A stretch of DNA of 64,000 nucleotides from Anthracocystis setariae (lineage: Eukaryota; Basidiomycota; Ustilaginomycetes; Ustilaginales; Ustilaginaceae), in assembly GCA_928724745.1 (NCBI GenBank), contig CAKMXJ010000032.1, positions 1,364,001-1,428,000 of the forward strand, read 5' to 3'. The translations under genes were made by a program, and so were the position numbers. The notes under the pieces were generated by a model. It was given only the letters and a program-made list of their open reading frames with translations, was not told the DNA's origin and did not search any database. Shown in pieces: positions 31,385 through 41,029 of the stretch (position 1 is the stretch's first letter; each line of letters starts with the position of its first letter).

Positions 31385-32718
31385 GTCGAGGATGGGCCGC
31401 GGCGATCTGGAACGGACAGGGACGAGGACGTTTTATCGAGATGAAGGAGTTATAAAGACAGTGTATGTAGACCGAGATCTACTACGTACGCGCAAAGCAC
31501 CCGGCACACCGGCCCTGAGGGTCACCACACGAGGGTGTTCCCAGCTTGTCAGGCTGGGGGCGTCTTACCTTGTGAAAGGCGTGCTGGACTCAGTTTCGTT
31601 ACCGAGTCGGTCGTGTCGAGCTGTTGTCGTGGGGGATCAGTGCCCGTCAAGGTCGACCAACTACCTTGAGTACAGCTACGTTCACTCACTAGGCGCAAAC
31701 GTCGCGTGTCGGTGGTATCTGACCCAGCTCGCGAAGCCGGAGGACCACAGTCGTGGCGCCCTTTTCACGTCAAGAGTTGACCGGACTCAGGACAAGGGGA
31801 TCCTCTGAACTGCCGACGGCGGTCAGAACAGAGTGAGATTAACGTCCTGGATCAATGAGGACGGGCGGCGGGGGCAGAGTAAGACTCCCGGCAGCCAACG
31901 CTGTGCAGAGGGAATGGCGCCCGATGAACAGCTGTGCAATCGGTCTCCGCGGAAGCGACGCCGTGAGGCGAGAAACTGCGACGCCGAGGGCCGAAGGATC
32001 GTGTTTAGAGTCCCAACGTGGACGAGACTACGAGATTGACCGAGAAAAGGAAGGGAGGAGGAAGGAGGCTTCAAGGAGGAGGGGCGGCGAGATGTATGCG
32101 CGGTCAACTGAACGGTTGACTGTGACGTGCCGAAATGGCGATTGAGGCGAAGAACGAGGAAAAGATCAAGGAGAGAGGTCTGAAAACGACAACAAGTCGG
32201 TGACGTTTGTTTTGCGACAAGAATGGGGGCGGAGAGGAAAAAGGAAGGGGATCGTCAAGAAGGAGGGAGGGAAACGCCAACGGTCGACAAGTAGACGGAT
32301 CGAGTCGACGAGTTGGGAAGCGGAGTCTGTCTGAGACACTGAGTCCGAGACACTCCAAGACACTCCCCCCCCGTTGCGTGTGAAAAAAAAATTTTTTTTT
32401 TGTGGCGTCACCGATTACGTGTACTCGTTGTGATCGGTGGCATATACCCAACTATCGGGGAGTCGAGGTGTTGCTGAGTTGGCGTGATCAGCGGTGTTGA
32501 TAGGACGTCCAGTCGGTCGATGGCAGATCACCAACGGAGACGATTGGAAGAGCCGGAGAGGTTGGAGAACGGAGGGAAGGATGGCCGAGACACGACTGGC
32601 GGCACTCCGCGAACGGCGCGTGGTGTGTCTTGAAGTGGTTTGTTGAGAGAGTATAGCGAGAAGATGAAAGGTAGTGGTAGTGTCACAGAGCGAGTCAATG
32701 GCAAGAAGTCGATTGGGC
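31385..32718 (-). other. untranslated leader of the LTR retrotransposon
   Basis: About 1.33 kb between the primer-binding site and gag, with no supported coding sequence on the sense strand. It contains an A9-T10-type tract at about 32383-32401. The expected packaging and dimerisation signals cannot be identified by eye. Confidence 0.6.
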
Positions 32719-32736
32719 GTTCCACTCTTGTCACCA
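32719..32736 (-). other. primer-binding site of the LTR element
   Basis: The minus-strand sequence TGGTGACAAGAGTGGAAC touches the 5' LTR without spacer. TGG pairs with the CCA end of a tRNA, so a tRNA primer is implied. I could not identify which tRNA. Confidence 0.85.
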
Positions 32737-32905
32737 TGTCGAGACGTTACTCGAGTCAAGTGATATAAGTGGAAGTAGATGGTAGTATTCCTCGAAGAAG
32801 CTAACAGGCGGATTGAGCGGGAATATCCCGCTCAGCCGACTGTTAGATCGGCAAATGACTACTAAATACACAAGTGAGCGGGTCAGGAACTGAGCGATCA
32901 CGACA
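32737..32905 (-). repeat. 5' LTR (169 bp)
   Basis: Identical by eye to 24886-25054, with the same TGTCG/CGACA ends and the palindrome at 32814-32834. It should carry the element promoter. The interrupted transposase frame reads into this LTR and stops just inside the leader. Confidence 0.95.
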
Positions 32906-32910
32906 TACGG
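32906..32910. repeat. target site duplication of the LTR element, right copy (TACGG)
   Basis: Matches 24881-24885 exactly and directly follows the right LTR. Confidence 0.93.
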
Positions 32911-33657
32911 TTGCGAGCAAAAGATAATGCCATTTGGTACTGAGATTACTTGATACTTGAGAGCATGTAAGCGTTTGTGACCACTGTATACTCTCTCCTG
33001 ATCCTCCTGCGGCCTCGCTATCGGCCTAACTGTGCCATCAATAGAACCCCATATGAGCGGGAGGCCAAACTTGCGATTGACGGCGGCGGCGTAGTGCTCA
33101 AGAGCTCGAGGCGACGTCAAGCGATGTCGGCGGCTTTGTACATTGAGCAAGTGACCCCATTCTTTGTATATAAGGTCAACCATTGTTCGTACGATCCTGC
33201 TGATGCGGCCGTGAGACCAGCCATACTGGCCTTCAAGCGAGCGAAGGGTCCGGCCACGTAGAAAGACACACACCATGAACAGAGCAATCTCAGAATCAAC
33301 ACAATCTTGCGCATGCGTTCGTATGACTCTTGGAAGCTTCATTGCATTGTGTATCTCTTTGAATGTGTCTGGAGTGAGGCCTGTGTCGGCGAGGAAGTGG
33401 ACAGCGTCTTGCTCGATGATGATATTGGCAAGACGGCGAGGATGAAGGTTGGTTCGAGGGTTTTGTTGTGAGGCAGCAATGACTGCGACGGCATCAAGCA
33501 GAACGGCATCTCCGGACGATTCTAACGCTTCGGCGTGCATGTAGCTCTGCATGATCGCGTCGGCGTCTTCCGAGAACGGCCGGAAGCGGCGAAGTAAGGT
33601 TTCAGAATGCGGGGAAGCGGCTAAGATGGTGGTAGTACTGGATCTATCACTCAACAT
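32906..33657 (-). pseudogene. PIF/Harbinger DDE transposase, 5' half (truncated by the retrotransposon)
   Basis: The N-terminal ~250 codons from the ATG at 33657. A helix-turn-helix-like region (RSLEGQYGWSHGRISRIV) precedes LIWGSIDGTVRPIARP, which holds the first catalytic Asp. The frame is interrupted after FCSQPY by the LTR and would end in a short foreign tail, losing the second Asp and the Glu. Together the two halves equal 426 residues, normal for this family, with no other lesion. So the transposase was probably functional until the retrotransposon landed. Confidence 0.85.
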
Positions 33658-33858
33658 ACTAGAAACCGGGCTCAAGAAGATCACTCGACCTCGACAGACG
33701 CTTGTTCAACCTCAGTTTAACATCTCAGACTCGTTCTAACGTAATGGCAATGCAAACAATGTTATATTTCGCTTAAACTACACCCGATTAGAAGGGTAGC
33801 TGGTAAGACGGAGACCTGACGAAGCTTAGCTGAAGGAGGTGGACGGTAAGATGGCCTC

Positions 33859-33935
33859 GAGGTGGAGAGACCACCTCTCGGTCATGCATGAACGTAACCG
33901 AGACGCCGTCTCTCCACCGAAAAGGTGGTATAACC
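33859..33935. repeat. right subterminal palindromes of the Harbinger element
   Basis: GAGGTGG-AGAGA-CCACCTC at 33859-33877 mirrors the left-end stems. CCACC-GAAAA-GGTGG follows near 33914-33928. These share the GGTGG core seen at the left end. Confidence 0.65.
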
Positions 33936-33952
33936 AGCGGCCGAAACCTCCC

Positions 33953-34432
33953 TACTGTACAGTACTACACTGTTATTTCTGACTGCAGCAACGTGTCACC
34001 ACAAGGATCATCTTGACCGGAGTCGATCTATACACTAAGCTGATTCGGTGTTTTTGATTGTGATGCACAAGACTTATCTTGTTCGTCAGTGACACGATTT
34101 CGATTTTACTCGAGGTCCTCCCAGAGTGTCTGTGACAGGTTGGCATCATGTGAACATTGCCAAGGCTAGTAAGCCGAGTCATTGAGCGGCTTTCGAGGAG
34201 ACAAGCTAACCAAGCCTCGATTTTAACACAGGACCCCACCGCCTGCAGTGAATAATTTCTTTGCATTGCAGCGAGTCGCATCAGAAAAGACCGACAAGCT
34301 ATCACAATACCGTTGTGCAGGCAGAACAGGTGGGAGGAGTGCAGATAGGAAACAGAGCTGATTGCAATGGTATAAAGAGATGATCGGGACACGACAAAGT
34401 CAGAGCTGTTGCCGCAAGCAAGTAGATGGGTT
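33953..34432. other. intergenic region between transposon and RRP15
   Basis: About 480 bp downstream of RRP15. Short open frames only. It probably includes the RRP15 3' untranslated region. Confidence 0.45.
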
Positions 34433-35413
34433 TTACTTTGTTGCAACTCCGGCACTCTTCTTGGACCCCTTCTTGATGAGATCCAAAAAGTTGCTCTTGC
34501 TCAGATCCGCCAATCTAGCGTCCTTGCTCGCCAGTCCGACCTTCTTGGCCTCGCCTTTCACCACCGCCGCCGCCTTTCCACTAGCCACCTTGCTTTCTGC
34601 CTCGTCCAAGTCGTCCTCGGTTGTGGTCTGTGCTGCCCTGATCGCATTGAACAGTTTAACTACACCTCTCTGAGCGACCTTCCTCAGCTTGCGTTCGTAC
34701 GTTGCGCTACCTCCCTCGGCTGTGAAGGCTGCCAGCTTCTCCTCGTCATCCTCGGCTGCGGGCAAGGTCTCGATAATGTTGCCATCGTCATCCAACAGTG
34801 GGGGAAGAACGCCAGGAGGGCCCCAGCCACCGATGACGTCTTTGACGTGACAGCGCTCTTCGCGACGACGCTTCTCTTCTAGGGCAATACGAGCTGCACG
34901 TGCACTGAGCGTGGTGGACTGTGCAGAACGGCGGAGGTGCGGGGCGAGCGAAAGAATGGCTGGCACAGAGGGAGCTTCAAAAGAGGATGTGGCGGCTTTC
35001 TTCGGCTTCTTCTTCTTGCTGGAGGTGTCTTGATCTTGGTCTTCGGTTTCAGTTTGTTCGGCAACCTCTTGCAATTCTGCTGATGTGGAAGGTGCAATGC
35101 CGAGGAGGCCTTCGAGTGCGTTACCGAACGAGGTAGGCGAAGTGGCACGTCGCTTGCGCTTGGCAGTCTTCTTGCTCTTGGCACCGATACCTTTAGCTGC
35201 TTCGATCTCGTCTTCAGTGTCGGGTTCCTCGTCGCTTGCTTCAAGAGAGATGTGATCTTGGTCCATGTCGTCCTCAGATTCCGAGTTGTTGTGCGCTGGT
35301 ACGGCGGGTTTCTTGCCCTTGCGGTTGGAAGGACCTGCAGAAGAAGGGCCGGCGGTGGAGTTGGCCTTCATGGTCATCTTGGAGCCACTTGCTCCGAACT
35401 TTCCAGCTGCCAT
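34433..35413 (-). CDS. RRP15: Ribosomal RNA-processing protein 15 (Rrp15)
   Basis: A 326-residue nucleolar-type protein. The N-terminal half is acidic/basic low complexity with a lysine-rich KKTAKRKRR patch (probable nuclear signal). The C-terminal half carries the Rrp15 core with ATYERKLRKVAQRGVVKLFNAI and a downstream KSNFLDLIKKGSKKS tail. Rrp15 is a component of pre-60S particles needed for processing of 27S pre-rRNA to 25S and 5.8S. The ATG at 35413 is the first in frame. It is divergent from LSC2, 667 bp away. Confidence 0.85.
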   Translation of the reverse strand: MAAGKFGASGSKMTMKANSTAGPSSAGPSNRKGKKPAVPAHNNSESEDDMDQDHISLEASDEEPDTEDEIEAAKGIGAKSKKTAKRKRRATSPTSFGNALEGLLGIAPSTSAELQEVAEQTETEDQDQDTSSKKKKPKKAATSSFEAPSVPAILSLAPHLRRSAQSTTLSARAARIALEEKRRREERCHVKDVIGGWGPPGVLPPLLDDDGNIIETLPAAEDDEEKLAAFTAEGGSATYERKLRKVAQRGVVKLFNAIRAAQTTTEDDLDEAESKVASGKAAAVVKGEAKKVGLASKDARLADLSKSNFLDLIKKGSKKSAGVATK

Positions 35414-36080
35414 ATTGGATGTGAAACTTGTTCAAAGGGATCAGGATGGATGTGCCCAAGGGTTTGCCAAGAGTGTAAGAAGAAGGAGAAAAAGGTTCAA
35501 CTCGAGTCCAAGCAAAGCTGAATTTTCTCTTTGAGCCGAGAGAAAGGGTTCAGCAAAATTTGGGTCCTGCTTTCAAACCCGACTTCCGCAGAATCACCAA
35601 AAAAAAAAAGAATGATAGGCATTTGACAGTCGGCTTCAATTGGATTTAACACCTCTCTTTCGTTTTAGCCCGTGCACAGGCCGTGATCGAATTGGCGAAC
35701 CGGGAGAAAATCGGATCAGAGTGTGGACGGAATAAGCCGAGAAGGGTCAGATTGAATTTGCTGTGTAAGGTTTTTGCTGCTATATTATATTTTGGAAAGA
35801 GCCGTTCTGGACGGGACTGCAGCGCACACAACACAGTCAAAGAAATCACTCACACATTTCGCCGCGATTCGTTTCGTTGGTCGGTGCAACAACGTTGACC
35901 CAATCGGTGCTTCTCGTGTCTGCTCGACAAACATCGCCGCAACCCAACCCAACGCAACGCAACGCAACGCAAAGCGAAAGTAGCAACTTTGATCTTTTCC
36001 GTCCTTCGCTTCTCCTCCTCTCTCACCCTACCTACATCCTCATCGGTCCTCCGTTCCGTCTCTCTGTCCCTTTTGCAAAC
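35414..36080. promoter_or_regulatory. divergent promoter region RRP15/LSC2
   Basis: A 667-bp head-to-head spacer. Just above LSC2 there is a short repeated run of ACGCA/ACCCA units (about 35938-35972) and a CT-rich stretch, typical of a fungal 5' leader. The frame of LSC2 is open up to 35877 but without an ATG before 36081. Confidence 0.45.
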
Positions 36081-37361
36081 ATGATGTTCAACGCACTACG
36101 AACACGTGCCTCGATGGCCACCACCATGGTTCGCGGTGGAAACGCCGCTGCTCAGAAGCGATACCTCTCGATCCATGAGCACCTTTCCATGGACCTCCTC
36201 AACAAGTACGGCATCGCTACCCCCAAGTACATCGCCGCCAAGTCCCCCGAAGAAGCTTACAACGCTGCCAAGTCGTTCGGTGGTAAGGAGATCGTCATCA
36301 AGGCTCAGGTTCTTGCTGGTGGTCGTGGTAAGGGTCACTTTGACTCTGGCCTCAAGAGCGGTGTTCACCTCATCAAGACTCCCGAGGAGGCTCGCGACCT
36401 TGCTGCCAAGATGATCGGCAACAAGCTTATCACCAAGCAGACCGGTGCTGCTGGTCGTCTCTGCAACGCTGTCATGATCGCCGAGGCCAGGCCACCAAAG
36501 CACGAGTACTACGTGGCTGTCCTCAACGACCGCACCACTCAGTTGCCTGTTATGGTCGCTTCCAACCAGGGCGGTATGAACATCGAGGAGGTTGCTGCTG
36601 AGAACCCGGACGCCATCATCACTACCCCTATCGACTTCAACAAGGGTCTCACCGATGACGAGGCTTTGAGCATTGCCAAGAAGCTTGGCTTCTCCGGTGT
36701 CAAGCAGGAGAAGCAGGCTGCCGAGACTTTCCAGAAACTGTACAAGCTCTTTGAAGAAAAGGACGCCACGCAGGTCGAGATCAATCCGCTCGCCGAGTCC
36801 AAGGACGGCCAAGTGCTGTGCATGGATGCCAAGCTTGGCTTTGACGACAACGCCGATTTCCGTCAAGCCGACGTGTTTTCGTTGCGTGACACGAGCCAGG
36901 AGAACGCGGACGAAGTCGAGGCGGCCAAGTACGGCCTCAACTTTATCAAGCTCGACGGCAACATTGGCTGCCTGGTCAACGGTGCCGGTCTCGCCATGGC
37001 CACCATGGACGTCCTCAAGCTCAACGGCGGCAACCCGGCCAACTTCCTCGACGTTGGAGGTACCGCCTCGGCTGCGTCGGTCAAGAAGGCGTTTGAGCTT
37101 CTGCTCAACTCCAAGGAGGTCAAGGGCATCTTTGTTAACATTTTTGGAGGTATCGTTTCGTGCAAGAAGATCGCCGAAGGCATCATTCAAGCTACTCAGG
37201 AGCTCGAAATGAGCATCCCGCTCGTGGTGCGATTGCAGGGTACGCACGAAAACGAGGCAAAGCAACTTATCAAGAGTTCCAACCTCAAAATCTTTGCCTT
37301 TGACGGTCTCGATGAGGCCGCCGCCAAAGCCGTCGAGAGCGCCACAAAGGGGTCGCTCTAA
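36081..37361 (+). CDS. LSC2: Succinyl-CoA ligase beta subunit, mitochondrial
   Basis: A 426-residue TCA-cycle enzyme subunit that converts succinyl-CoA to succinate with nucleotide triphosphate formation, as a heterodimer with the alpha subunit. The first ~32 residues are Arg/Ala/Met-rich without acidic residues, a mitochondrial presequence, and the mature part begins near YLSIHEHLSMDLLNKYGI. The ATP-grasp domain contains KAQVLAGGRGKGHFDSGL. The C-terminal ligase domain contains NGAGLAMATMDVLKLNGG, NFLDVGGTA and NIFGGIVSCKKIAEGI. I chose the first ATG, at 36081; a second ATG follows directly. Coding bias is strong (C/G third positions), consistent with high expression. Confidence 0.95.
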   Translation: MMFNALRTRASMATTMVRGGNAAAQKRYLSIHEHLSMDLLNKYGIATPKYIAAKSPEEAYNAAKSFGGKEIVIKAQVLAGGRGKGHFDSGLKSGVHLIKTPEEARDLAAKMIGNKLITKQTGAAGRLCNAVMIAEARPPKHEYYVAVLNDRTTQLPVMVASNQGGMNIEEVAAENPDAIITTPIDFNKGLTDDEALSIAKKLGFSGVKQEKQAAETFQKLYKLFEEKDATQVEINPLAESKDGQVLCMDAKLGFDDNADFRQADVFSLRDTSQENADEVEAAKYGLNFIKLDGNIGCLVNGAGLAMATMDVLKLNGGNPANFLDVGGTASAASVKKAFELLLNSKEVKGIFVNIFGGIVSCKKIAEGIIQATQELEMSIPLVVRLQGTHENEAKQLIKSSNLKIFAFDGLDEAAAKAVESATKGSL

Positions 37362-37511
37362 ATGTCTTTCGCGTCCGTTTGTAAAAGCCCCAGCCCCCCT
37401 CCAGTTGTAGCTTCCTTGCTTAAAGAGTGACCGTGATCAAGATTGGTTTCATTGTGCATGCGGTAGCAGAGTTTGATGTAGAGCGAGTGGAAAAATTGGC
37501 GTGTGTGGGGA

Positions 37512-40112
37512 CTAGATGAGGTAGAACTCGTTGGAGGTTGCGGTGAAAGGTTTGAGTTTGCCGGTGAGGGGTTGTTTGCTGTCAGCGTAGTAGACGATTC
37601 TGTATGTGCCGGGGGCAGTGTGGGGTTCGACGTTCCAGCCGATTTGGACGATGCTGGAGCCGTGGAGTTGGTTGGTACGTGTCCAACGCATGGTGGTGGA
37701 GTGGTGTGCGTCGGTGCGTTCGACGTGCCATGAGTTGGGGTTGGCGGAGAGACGTTGGATTTCAAAATACGTGTGTTCAAGTCGGAGGTTGTTCCGAGGA
37801 TTCGCGCCGACGAAGGTGACGCTGACATTGGTCGGACTGCCATACGTTAGGGAAGCGGAGTGCGAGGTTGGTGGGATGGGGTATGAGAGGAGTGGTTGTT
37901 CTAGCACATCCCCAAACGAATGGCCCAACGCAGGGTTGTCGTACACTACGCCTGTTTTGAGTTGCCATGCTTTCGTAAAATCAAACTCGCGCTGTGGTCC
38001 CAACGGCAGATCCCTCGCATCTTGGTGCAAAGCAGGAACGAGTCGATGCGAAAACACATCAATGTACGCCTCCAACGTGTGCGGTCCAAACAACGTGCTC
38101 GAACCCTCATACCTCTGCACCGAGTACTCCTCCTCCGTAGTCACATAGTGGCCATAAGTCGAAGCCGGCCCAGACACTTGCACAATCGGCTCGACTCCTT
38201 CCTCCAACAATCCGGCGCGCACAATAGCCGCACTGACCGCACGCTTAAGTCTGCGTCCCGCCATTGTCGTGAACTCACCCGGCACAATCAGGATGAACAA
38301 TTGCCCGACACGAAGGATCTGCACTTCCACGACCGATGGTCCCCAATCGTACGGCTTGTGGATCTCGCCAATATCGAGCAAGATAGACTTTGGCGCGTGA
38401 CACTCGATCTGTTCCCGCGACGGATTTTTGATAAAGCCTTTTACTACGTCCCAGAAAGGGTTGTGATGATCCGTGTTGTTGCTGCCTTGGACGAAGTCAA
38501 ATGCACCGGGACCGTCTGTTGTGCCGCCTGCAAACCCGTATCCGAGCGCAGCGGGACACGTCTTGATTCGCGACCCATCCGGACGGTACACGGTGTACTG
38601 GCTCATGTCAACATTCATCTTGACGCTCTTGACGGGCCCAGTGAGCGGCGTCATTCGCTCGTACTCGTCATCTGCGCCAGCGGATGAATCGCGAGACATG
38701 ATGGAACGTGCGGCGTCAACCTGTTTGCGTGCGATGATTTCGTTCGAGGCAAAGTCGTAGCTTCCAGTAGGGCTGATGTCGATGAACTCGTCGAGTCCCC
38801 AAGCCGGTCCACGCCCGTGACACGTCTGGACGCGGTCTTGGCCCTTGCCATTGTCGCAGGTCGAGTGTTTGTATTCGCAGACCGAACCATCATCACACCA
38901 CGCGCCTTTGGTATTGGGTGAAGTGTCTCCGACAAGCGCTTGTGAGAAGCCTGCGACGAAGGTGTTCTGACCTGGGAGGCGGTCTGGCTGTTGCTCGGTT
39001 TCGTAGAAGAGGGCAGCAAGACCCTTATTGTCGCCCGAGGTGAGAGTATTGTTCTCGTACAAGGAGGTTCCGTGGACAGCATACCACGAGAGGAAGCCTG
39101 CGGGAGAGAGCCTGTCTGCTTCGGCATCCGGAACGACGTCGTCGAACTTGAGCAGACCAAAGTCGTGATCTTGGTCCTCATCATTGTACAGGTCTCGCTC
39201 TTCCTGAGGATTCTGTTCGTATGCATATCGACTGCGCTGGATGTGCGCATCTGTTAGTCTTGTCTTACCGTAACTGAGTCTCGTGCTACCTCCCTTAGCC
39301 AGCTTAGCCTGTCGCTGCTCGTAATCCTGATGCGCACGAACCGCCGCACGGACAGTACCTTGAACGATTGCGTCGAAGTTCTGCAAGATGACGCCCTTGG
39401 AAGTGAGTGTAGGGAGAAGAGCTTGCATGAACCCTCCTGGTCCAGCGTGCGAGTGTGTTCCGACAAAAGCCACATTGCGTTCGCCATAGATGCCAGGGTA
39501 GCCTTGCCTCAAACGCTCGACGACTGCTTTGCGAACAGCAGTGTCGCCCATGCAAATGTCCGAGTTGATAAACAGCCATCGAGAGGCCGAGCCATCAGCC
39601 GTGGGGAGAGCGCGTCTGAGCGTGTTGAATCTCGATGCCAGGCGTGAGCGGAAAGTGGATGGTTGGGCGTCCGTACTACCGACAATGAAGGCACGGGAAC
39701 GAAGGCGGGTATGTAGACCGGTGTTGATTTGAGGGAGGGAAGCGTAGCCCATCATGTTGACCTCAACGATGGGGCCTGTGACATCGCCGATACCTAAGCC
39801 GAATACGAGGCTCTCGTCATTACTGCCTACGGAAGGCATCGGTCGGGCGATAGAAGAAGGTGGATCTTTACATGGCGCAGATCCGGTGTAGCTCCGATAA
39901 GCGCCACGGGCAAGCATCGCGGAGGAACCAACCAGAACGATCAGAAGGATGGCTTTGAGCTGATACCAACGGTTCGTACGACTAGGTTGGTCGTCGTCAG
40001 ATGCTGCCGGTAAGGGGAGAGCATCTTTGAAGTGTTTCTTCTGGTCCACCTGAGAGACGATGGTCTCCTCGCTGTCGCTGGATGGGACGAGGTGATAGCC
40101 TGCGCCAGTCAT
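37512..40112 (-). CDS. Neutral/alkaline ceramidase
   Basis: An 866-residue enzyme that cleaves ceramide to sphingosine and fatty acid. A hydrophilic N-terminus of about 50 residues is followed by a hydrophobic segment (about 51-67), giving a type II membrane anchor or uncleaved signal, so the catalytic part is luminal or extracellular. Motifs: GLGIGDVTGPIVEVNMMGYA at about 105, THSHAGPGG at 219-227 (zinc-binding His region) and NTLTSGDNKG with the likely catalytic Ser at 359. The C-terminal beta-sandwich domain (from about 700) is present and ends with NEFYLI. The ATG at 40112 is the first in frame. It lies 150 bp beyond the LSC2 stop, on the opposite strand. Confidence 0.93.
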   Translation of the reverse strand: MTGAGYHLVPSSDSEETIVSQVDQKKHFKDALPLPAASDDDQPSRTNRWYQLKAILLIVLVGSSAMLARGAYRSYTGSAPCKDPPSSIARPMPSVGSNDESLVFGLGIGDVTGPIVEVNMMGYASLPQINTGLHTRLRSRAFIVGSTDAQPSTFRSRLASRFNTLRRALPTADGSASRWLFINSDICMGDTAVRKAVVERLRQGYPGIYGERNVAFVGTHSHAGPGGFMQALLPTLTSKGVILQNFDAIVQGTVRAAVRAHQDYEQRQAKLAKGGSTRLSYGKTRLTDAHIQRSRYAYEQNPQEERDLYNDEDQDHDFGLLKFDDVVPDAEADRLSPAGFLSWYAVHGTSLYENNTLTSGDNKGLAALFYETEQQPDRLPGQNTFVAGFSQALVGDTSPNTKGAWCDDGSVCEYKHSTCDNGKGQDRVQTCHGRGPAWGLDEFIDISPTGSYDFASNEIIARKQVDAARSIMSRDSSAGADDEYERMTPLTGPVKSVKMNVDMSQYTVYRPDGSRIKTCPAALGYGFAGGTTDGPGAFDFVQGSNNTDHHNPFWDVVKGFIKNPSREQIECHAPKSILLDIGEIHKPYDWGPSVVEVQILRVGQLFILIVPGEFTTMAGRRLKRAVSAAIVRAGLLEEGVEPIVQVSGPASTYGHYVTTEEEYSVQRYEGSSTLFGPHTLEAYIDVFSHRLVPALHQDARDLPLGPQREFDFTKAWQLKTGVVYDNPALGHSFGDVLEQPLLSYPIPPTSHSASLTYGSPTNVSVTFVGANPRNNLRLEHTYFEIQRLSANPNSWHVERTDAHHSTTMRWTRTNQLHGSSIVQIGWNVEPHTAPGTYRIVYYADSKQPLTGKLKPFTATSNEFYLI

Positions 40113-41029
40113 GGCGAGGACGGCTGATGTTGGACAAGTGAGGGACCCAAGTGGCGAAGTATTCTGCGACTAGTCTGAGCGAGATGAAGCGGATGTTGTG
40201 CGTGGAGTCCAATGCAGATGTGACCAAGGGAACAGACAATCCACAGAGCACTGCGAGGTTACGTCTAAAGTGAACGTCAACTGGCCAGGGGCCGCTAGAG
40301 CTAGAAATGGTCGAGATAACGAATCGTTCGGCTGCGAATCTATCGGGTGTAGATGAGCGTCGGAGTGGTGAACAAGCAAGGTGATGGTCAACGGCCAAGG
40401 CTGAAACCGGTCTTTGAGAAGGGCCGAAGTCTTGAGCGGCCTTTGTTCATATTGCCACCCACGGCGCATTCAACAACTCCACAAAGGCGGCGACCTGCAT
40501 CGCTTTCTTTTTTCCCACCAAAAAAAGTCTCCGGTCGAGCGCAAAAGGGACCTTTACGCTTCGCCTCGCCAAAATACAGGTCCGCTCCAAAAACAGGGGC
40601 GCTACGAGACCGTGAATCATTATAATTCATGGTTCTTTCTGTCCTCCTATTCAGACGTACTCCAGGCAAGTCAACGGTGGTATCTCTTCCGCTATACGAG
40701 TTTTATATCAAAGTCAGGATGCTACATGTTGAGTCAACCGATGAAACGTTGCTTGCAAAGCAGGCCATTTCTCACACCAGCGAAACCTGCCCCTATCCAT
40801 TACGAAAGCCACTGCAACGCCATGATAAGGCTCTTATGCGACCACTTCCTCGAATGTTAAACGTATAAGTTGAGTTGAACAAGTCTTGACATCTCTACAA
40901 ACGAAGCTGAAACAGAAACGTACAAATCGTGTACACAACCCCCTAAAAGTACAACCGAGACGAGAAACCTTAAGCCGAAGAAACGAACGACTGAGACAGA
41001 CGAAGGAGCGCAGATCAACCCAGCAAAGA
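40113..41029. other. 0.9-kb intergenic region between ceramidase and MCM6
   Basis: This lies upstream of the ceramidase and downstream of MCM6. Short open frames on both strands (for example 40388-40669, minus) carry no recognisable motif. I see nothing further in it. Confidence 0.45.

Larger units (their letters stand above)
24886..32905 (-). mobile_element. Ty3/gypsy (chromovirus-type) LTR retrotransposon, full length
   Basis: An 8,020-bp element transcribed on the minus strand. It has 169-bp LTRs (TGTCG...CGACA) that are identical by eye, a primer-binding site touching the 5' LTR, a polypurine tract touching the 3' LTR, gag, and a pol coding for protease, reverse transcriptase, integrase and chromodomain. 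The RNase H domain is split, with its second part after the chromodomain. A 1.35-kb leader precedes gag. It is inserted in the transposase gene of the surrounding DNA transposon. Identical LTRs imply a recent insertion. Confidence 0.95.
22659..33952. mobile_element. PIF/Harbinger-type DNA transposon, interrupted by an LTR retrotransposon
   Basis: The ends carry short imperfect inverted repeats: GAGAGGTTTCGG at 22659-22670 and CCGAAACCTCCC at 33941-33952. Subterminal palindromes built on GGTGG/CCACC occur at both ends. Without the retrotransposon (8,020 bp plus one 5-bp duplication) the element would be about 3.27 kb and carry two tail-to-tail genes: a Myb-like companion (+) and a DDE transposase (-). 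That architecture is typical of autonomous PIF/Harbinger elements. The target duplication is ambiguous: CTA borders the left end and CTA/TAC the right end, depending on where the terminal base is placed. Confidence 0.75.

Noticed and set aside
35938..35972. Telomere-like or satellite repeat above LSC2
   Set aside because: Only a few ACGCA/ACCCA units; too short and in a leader region, so treated as simple sequence.
36096..37265. Antisense open frame of 389 codons over LSC2
   Set aside because: Same codon-bias effect; the sense strand carries an unambiguous conserved enzyme.
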